Shown: piece by piece, positions 15,901-18,643 of the stretch
Numbering within the stretch: position 1 is the stretch's first letter
Layout of the letters: every line of letters begins with the position of its first letter
NCBI GenBank assembly: GCA_945947925.1
Contig: CAMEZU010000010.1
Location: 1 to 18,643, forward strand
From: an uncultured Verrucomicrobiota bacterium
GTDB lineage: Bacteria; Verrucomicrobiota; Kiritimatiellia; RFP12; UBA1067
Reading direction: 5' to 3'
Length of the DNA stretch: 18,643 bases
Notes under the pieces: generated by a model
Databases searched by the model: none
The model's input: only the letters and a program-made list of their open reading frames with translations
Told to the model about the DNA's origin: nothing
Position numbers and translations under genes: made by a program

Positions 15901-18643
15901 TGAGCCGCATCGCGCCCTCCACGCCGTGGAGGCCGATGTAGCAGCTGCGCGTGCCCGACGTCTCGCCGACGAACGTGAAGTTCGTCACCGTCGTCCAGTT
16001 CGCGTCCTCGGGTCCGTTGATGTTGTTGATCGTCGTGTAGGTGACGTTCGTCGCGACCTGCAGGAGGAGGCGCGCCGTCGGCTGGGCGTTCGCGAACGAG
16101 AAGGACATCATGCCCAGGCCCGTTCCGCGGCCGTAGGAGCCGTCGAAGAGCGGCGAGCGGACCGCGCACGCCGTGCCCGGCTCGGTGCGCTTCGCCGAGA
16201 GGAGCACCGCCTTGTTCTTGATCCACGCGGACGTGAAGATGAAGTTCGTGTGCGCCTTGTAGTCCGTCTCGCTCGTCCAGCCGGGCACGTATTTGTACAT
16301 CTCCTTCTCGTTCTCCCAGTTGTCGCCGCGCCACTGACGGAGCTCCACGTCGTCGATGATGAGGTCCGTCCGGAGGTCGTCAAGCGAACCCGCCGCCGCG
16401 ATCTTCACCGAGCAGTCCTTCGTCGTGTAGAGGTTGAACGTGCACGCCTTCGACGTGCCGAAGCTGTTGAAGTTCGTGGTCGCCAGGAGCTTCCAGTCCG
16501 TCTTGCCCGCCGTGCCCGTGAAGATCTGCACCTCCTGCTTCGGCGTCTTCGCGCGGAGACCCCACTGAGCGCCACTCGTGTTGAACGCCTCCATGCGTCC
16601 CGGCGTCACATACCAGAGGTCGCTGCCCTCCGGGTCGAGGTCGGTACGGCATTCGTGCGGCGAAGCCGTGTCGATCGTGATCTTCGCGTTCGTGTAGCGG
16701 TTCAGCGAGTTGCTGTCGGTGAACGCGCCGTTGAACGGAACGGCCTTGGTGAGCTGACACGGCTTCAGGAACACGCCGTCGCAGTTCGCCGAGAGGACGC
16801 CGTACGAACCCGACGTGAGGCGGCTCGTCGTCGTATCGCGGTAGCAGAGGCTGTCCCATTTCATGGTCCCGAGGCCGCTCAGCGCCGCCGACGGGGCCAT
16901 GCCCGTGCGACCGACGCCCGCCATGATGCAGGTCGCGCCGTCCGTGCCGTTCGAGACCGAGAGGTACATCGGCATGTAGGTGCCGTTTTCGCCCGACGTC
17001 TTGGTGTTGTTCACCTTGAAGACCGCCGAGTTCGTGATCGAGCCGAGATGCGTACGGTTCATCTTGCCGGTGCTGCGGTCGTACGACCAGCGCCAGAGCG
17101 AGAAGACCTGGCCCTGGTTATGGATGCCCTTGCTCTTCTGCGTGTTGTTGTCCCAGTCCGCGATCGCCTGCTCGTAACGGAACTCGTAGCAGCCCTTGCC
17201 CGGACGGTAGTACCCGACGAGCGAGAGCGACGCATTGCCCGTGAAGTTCTGGCACGAGTTGAGGTCGAAGGCCGCGCGCGTCGTGAACGTGTAGTTCGAC
17301 ATCGTCGACTTGTTGTCCGCGTCGTAGTAGCAGAAGTCGCTGAAGTTGATGAACTGGCCGAGACGCGCCTTGAAGCTGATGGACTCGAGGCCGCGCGGCG
17401 CTTCCGCGCCGTCCAGGAACTGCAGGTAGCCGCGGCCCTGGCCCTCCATCTGGAGCGCACGGCCCGTGCGGTTGTCCTTGTAGTAACCGTAGACCCACAT
17501 GCCCTGACCCGCATTCCAGCCGTTCGGCGTCGTGGTCGAACCGAACGTCGTGTAGTCCGGCTCCTCGAGCTGCGTCGTCGTCGTGAAGCTTTCCTGCCAG
17601 TGGATGTTCGTCGCCGGCATGTCGAGCCACGTGTCGAACGTCTCGTTCCACTCGACCGCCCGCGGCGAGGCGCCCGCCTTGCCGTTGTCCTCAGTCGAGC
17701 TGCCGACGAAGAGCGTCGAGCCCTTGTTCGCGTCATTCCACCCGTTGAAGTTCTGGTAGTCGGCGTGGACGATCGTGATTGACTTCGTGGCGTCGTCGAT
17801 CTGCACCATCAGGTAGCCCGTTGTCGCGTCCACCGGAAGGTCCGTCCAGTCCGTCTCGGCGCAGTCGCGCAGCACGCCGCTCGACGGGAGCATCGTCACC
17901 GGGTTGCTGAGACCCATCAGCTCGTCGCTGTCCGTCCAGTCCGTCGAGCCGGGCTCCTGGCGGTTGCGGCCGCGGATGCGGAAGCGGACGCCCTTCTCGA
18001 TCGGATCGAGCGTCTGCAGATAGCCGCGCCACACGTGGTTGCCGATCAGCTCCATCTCAATCGTCTTCACGCCCACCGGGACCGTCTCGGCCTCTTCCTC
18101 TTCGCCGACCGTCGTCGTCTGGAAGACGCCGTCCTTGTCCGGCGACCAGACCTCGAGGTCGAACGCCTCGTAGTCGCTCTGGCCCTCGCGCAGACGCACG
18201 AACCAGTCCGTGCCCTGGCTCGAGAGCATCGCGCCCGCATAGCGGTTCGTCACGAACGCGACTTCCTCGGAATAGTAGTTGTTCATCCGGAAGCCGTCCA
18301 CCGCCGCGTAGTCGACGTACTTGTAGTACGGCGCGTTGACGACGAGGTCATACCAGAACTCGACGTCGCCCGGCAGCACCTTGCCGTCCGCCCCCGCCAG
18401 CTGCAGGGCGTCAGGCGCGGTCATCGTCGTCGGATCGAGGGAGACCATCTTCCATTCGCCGAACTGCTGGTCGAGATAGCGCCAGCGGTAGTGCATCGTC
18501 GCCGCCGTGACGAACTCGTTCACGTCCGCCGCCACGTCGCCCGGGTTCGTGTAGTACGTCACCTGCGCCCGCGGATGGAGCGTATCCGTCACCGACGGGA
18601 ACGGCACGTTCCACGCATTCTCATAGCCCAGCGTCTGCTTGCC
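12986..18643 (-). CDS. C-terminal part of giant multi-domain surface protein with lamin-tail-like domain
   Basis: The frame is open from the right edge (first codon 18643-18641) to a TGA at 12988-12986, giving 1,885 residues. A GTG at 18607 is not a convincing start: no signal peptide follows, and twelve in-frame codons precede it to the edge. Layout by position: 18640-17660, beta-rich domains with an acidic EEEEAE patch; 17660-15255, jellyroll-like modules; 15250-14740, another beta region; 14740-14065, lamin-tail-like domain; 14060-12986, a beta-rich C-terminus containing LTEMYWLDMDPT and ending in VLKKENYYEN. No enzyme motif or recognised cell-wall sorting tail was seen. The composition (Tyr, Trp, Asn and Thr rich, several Cys) fits an extracellular binding protein. 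The last codons double as the ribosome binding site and start of the lipoprotein gene, implying translational coupling. Function unknown. Confidence 0.96.
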   Translation of the reverse strand, partial: GKQTLGYENAWNVPFPSVTDTLHPRAQVTYYTNPGDVAADVNEFVTAATMHYRWRYLDQQFGEWKMVSLDPTTMTAPDALQLAGADGKVLPGDVEFWYDLVVNAPYYKYVDYAAVDGFRMNNYYSEEVAFVTNRYAGAMLSSQGTDWFVRLREGQSDYEAFDLEVWSPDKDGVFQTTTVGEEEEAETVPVGVKTIEMELIGNHVWRGYLQTLDPIEKGVRFRIRGRNRQEPGSTDWTDSDELMGLSNPVTMLPSSGVLRDCAETDWTDLPVDATTGYLMVQIDDATKSITIVHADYQNFNGWNDANKGSTLFVGSSTEDNGKAGASPRAVEWNETFDTWLDMPATNIHWQESFTTTTQLEEPDYTTFGSTTTPNGWNAGQGMWVYGYYKDNRTGRALQMEGQGRGYLQFLDGAEAPRGLESISFKARLGQFINFSDFCYYDADNKSTMSNYTFTTRAAFDLNSCQNFTGNASLSLVGYYRPGKGCYEFRYEQAIADWDNNTQKSKGIHNQGQVFSLWRWSYDRSTGKMNRTHLGSITNSAVFKVNNTKTSGENGTYMPMYLSVSNGTDGATCIMAGVGRTGMAPSAALSGLGTMKWDSLCYRDTTTSRLTSGSYGVLSANCDGVFLKPCQLTKAVPFNGAFTDSNSLNRYTNAKITIDTASPHECRTDLDPEGSDLWYVTPGRMEAFNTSGAQWGLRAKTPKQEVQIFTGTAGKTDWKLLATTNFNSFGTSKACTFNLYTTKDCSVKIAAAGSLDDLRTDLIIDDVELRQWRGDNWENEKEMYKYVPGWTSETDYKAHTNFIFTSAWIKNKAVLLSAKRTEPGTACAVRSPLFDGSYGRGTGLGMMSFSFANAQPTARLLLQVATNVTYTTINNINGPEDANWTTVTNFTFVGETSGTRSCYIGLHGVEGAMRLIMDPAVVNAAAASKDPKYGEIYITEAYCRDEPILDAGCWWGWNLRTLGLDDLGRDGEKRMYLPDVTTSISKQGQSLALNNSVTDGTDKRNDQTYIQHPPFVQTPTFTSNVVGEVTFRARKYDGLAASQPAQVTLYGATDGTPAANWKRLAAFAVSNTTYTTYTFKTEPGEGYNAFRLGVTGVAGVTDTKMDNRAPEGFDTPVRVLIDEVLVSEAVRARVAFRNVGAFRTDLSGTKAVGGVPSEGQQPLCNESWGVQCEVYAAQLPDEIDFERQPMVRLHWFENDIPWGFENWKGRAGAKSAWLAPATGTNLVFRSSYVTAPDAVISPSSASGSVVQYMLEVVYYQVGATKPMTNYLSQADWTNPRWYKPVDHNRGKDAFAAYSILDTVAPHWAWINEVNLFGDYDYNYYNTDNAYQFIEVAVPAEADITGWKVELVEGDNNTGLVVTNTLGIFGDRDLAGTKKNLLNAASNMVFRVLANAEAKKKGNLKVDDGTLDGVWNIQNPTLTVSREGEISGMDPIGLRLVRASGVVEHEVVTIGTNWWAKYDFYADYYHPTNTVNTLNKLMPGSDFLYIGNDDGGVPASLGVVNESGQTSNVWVNVMGHTPGRINEGQVIDPDHPTPNGSSIIVYCNLDSTLGHIYQTVGDAVETNASQILVIQKGSARGTNITYRVDPWFELGTVTTNGRPALATALPEPRTYTVNVGAGASNNVTVVASAKIKDSLLGLGLTEDNRYRNAVVDWLVNHKDAYGRDWANPDADEVQLADFMALSGAVITNMTLTEMYWLDMDPTVGHLALKAGMAEPPLPAIVEGYQGSAAVTNLKMGVFMQITNRTEDAASPYYGQAWTPYIMRGLEPGSTSWDYAADGEWGWTNATFKITGILANGLTHESNANNWIPLRWFVFHEDSFDPDTYISRIEVKDPFGTESPGYSAGWYDWVREHGKVPVFFRWAIDTRLKPFNVEVLKKENYYEN
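13004..13009 (-). promoter_or_regulatory. Ribosome binding site of the lipoprotein gene, inside gene 1
   Basis: AAGGAG on the coding strand, seven bases before the ATG at 12996-12994. It lies within the last codons of the upstream giant gene, which terminates 11 bases past that ATG. This is the best Shine-Dalgarno match in the window and fixes the lipoprotein start. Confidence 0.85.
14065..14740 (-). other. Lamin-tail-like domain (LTD)
   Basis: The stretch opens with HWAWINEVN, continues with QFIEVAVPAEADITGWKVEL and closes with GHTPGRINEGQ. It follows the lamin-tail signature: an INEV strand, an (W/F)IE(L/V) strand, a Gly-Trp turn and a final TPG-x-x-N. The bacterial form is found in secreted, often very large proteins, notably in Bacteroidota and PVC bacteria. 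The domain is longer than usual because extra sequence separates the Gly-Trp core from the TPG end. Confidence 0.7.
15255..17660 (-). repeat. Degenerate jellyroll-like modules, about four
   Basis: Four successive stretches of unequal length share a pattern: an opening segment with Trp and Ser/Pro, a strand like ISFKAR, MSFSFA or VTFRAR, a middle strand with W-x-x-(V/L), and in three of them an acidic-hydrophobic closing strand. The closing strands are LIIDDVELRQWRG (near 16340), GEIYITEAYCRDEP (near 15820) and VLIDEVLVSEAV (near 15270). The fold call is inferred from the strand pattern, which resembles carbohydrate-binding or MAM-like jellyrolls. DNA identity between the copies is low, so duplication would be old. 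Confidence 0.55.

Noticed and set aside
13400..17660. Many Asn-X-Ser/Thr sequons in the partial giant, suggesting N-glycosylation
   Set aside because: About 27 were counted by eye in 1,885 residues. In an Asn- and Thr-rich protein this is only modestly above chance, and no glycosylation gene is in the window.
12779..17782. A plus-strand open frame of 1,667 codons opposite the partial giant and lipoprotein genes
   Set aside because: It is also a mirror frame: Arg/Val/Asp-rich, no recognisable domain, and it crosses the boundary between two well-supported minus-strand genes.
18605..18607. GTG as the start of the upstream giant gene
   Set aside because: The frame stays open for twelve more codons to the window edge. 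No signal peptide follows the GTG and no Shine-Dalgarno sequence can be assigned, so the gene is treated as partial.

Overview
The window is GC-rich (roughly 60-65% by eye). Every gene I can support lies on the minus strand, so transcription runs from the right edge to the left. There are three large or complete coding regions plus the first codons of a fourth gene. No RNA gene, CRISPR array, insertion sequence, integrase or enzyme was recognised. Domain vocabulary (thrombospondin-type-3-like calcium loops ending in PDGWE or PDWWE, a LamG-like jellyroll, a lamin-tail-like domain, very long secreted beta-sandwich proteins, good Shine-Dalgarno sites) suggests a Gram-negative bacterium of the PVC group. 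Verrucomicrobiota or Kiritimatiellota is my best guess, but this is inference from protein style, not from a marker gene.

Layout in transcription order. (1) 18643-12986: the C-terminal 1,885 residues of a giant, probably secreted protein whose start lies beyond the right edge. It carries degenerate jellyroll-like modules, a lamin-tail-like domain and a conserved-looking C-terminal region. (2) 12996-12424: a 190-residue lipoprotein with a Cys27 lipobox, a Pro/Ala/Glu/Lys tether and a predicted two-helix coiled-coil hairpin. Its start codon lies inside the end of gene 1 (11-base overlap, with its ribosome binding site inside gene 1). (3) 12396-127: a complete 4,089-residue secreted protein, estimated at about 430 kDa. 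It has an N-terminal signal peptide, a row of beta-sandwich modules, a long array of calcium loops, a central LamG-like domain, a second calcium-loop cluster and C-terminal fibronectin-like and beta modules. (4) A 13-bp hairpin at 90-119 probably ends the transcript. At 28-1 a new reading frame with a signal-peptide-like start (MKKAIRKVL) runs off the left edge.

The tight spacing (11-base overlap, then a 27-base gap) says genes 1-3 are one transcriptional unit. My working picture, which is inference, is a cell-surface system: two giant multi-domain extracellular proteins made together with a small lipid-anchored helical protein that could tether, space or chaperone them. Neither giant shows a C-terminal sorting signal that I can recognise, so how they stay on or leave the cell is open. 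Codon use is extreme: in the 4,089 codons of the complete giant, TTA is absent and CTA and TCA occur once each. That is why long meaningless open frames mirror both giants on the plus strand.
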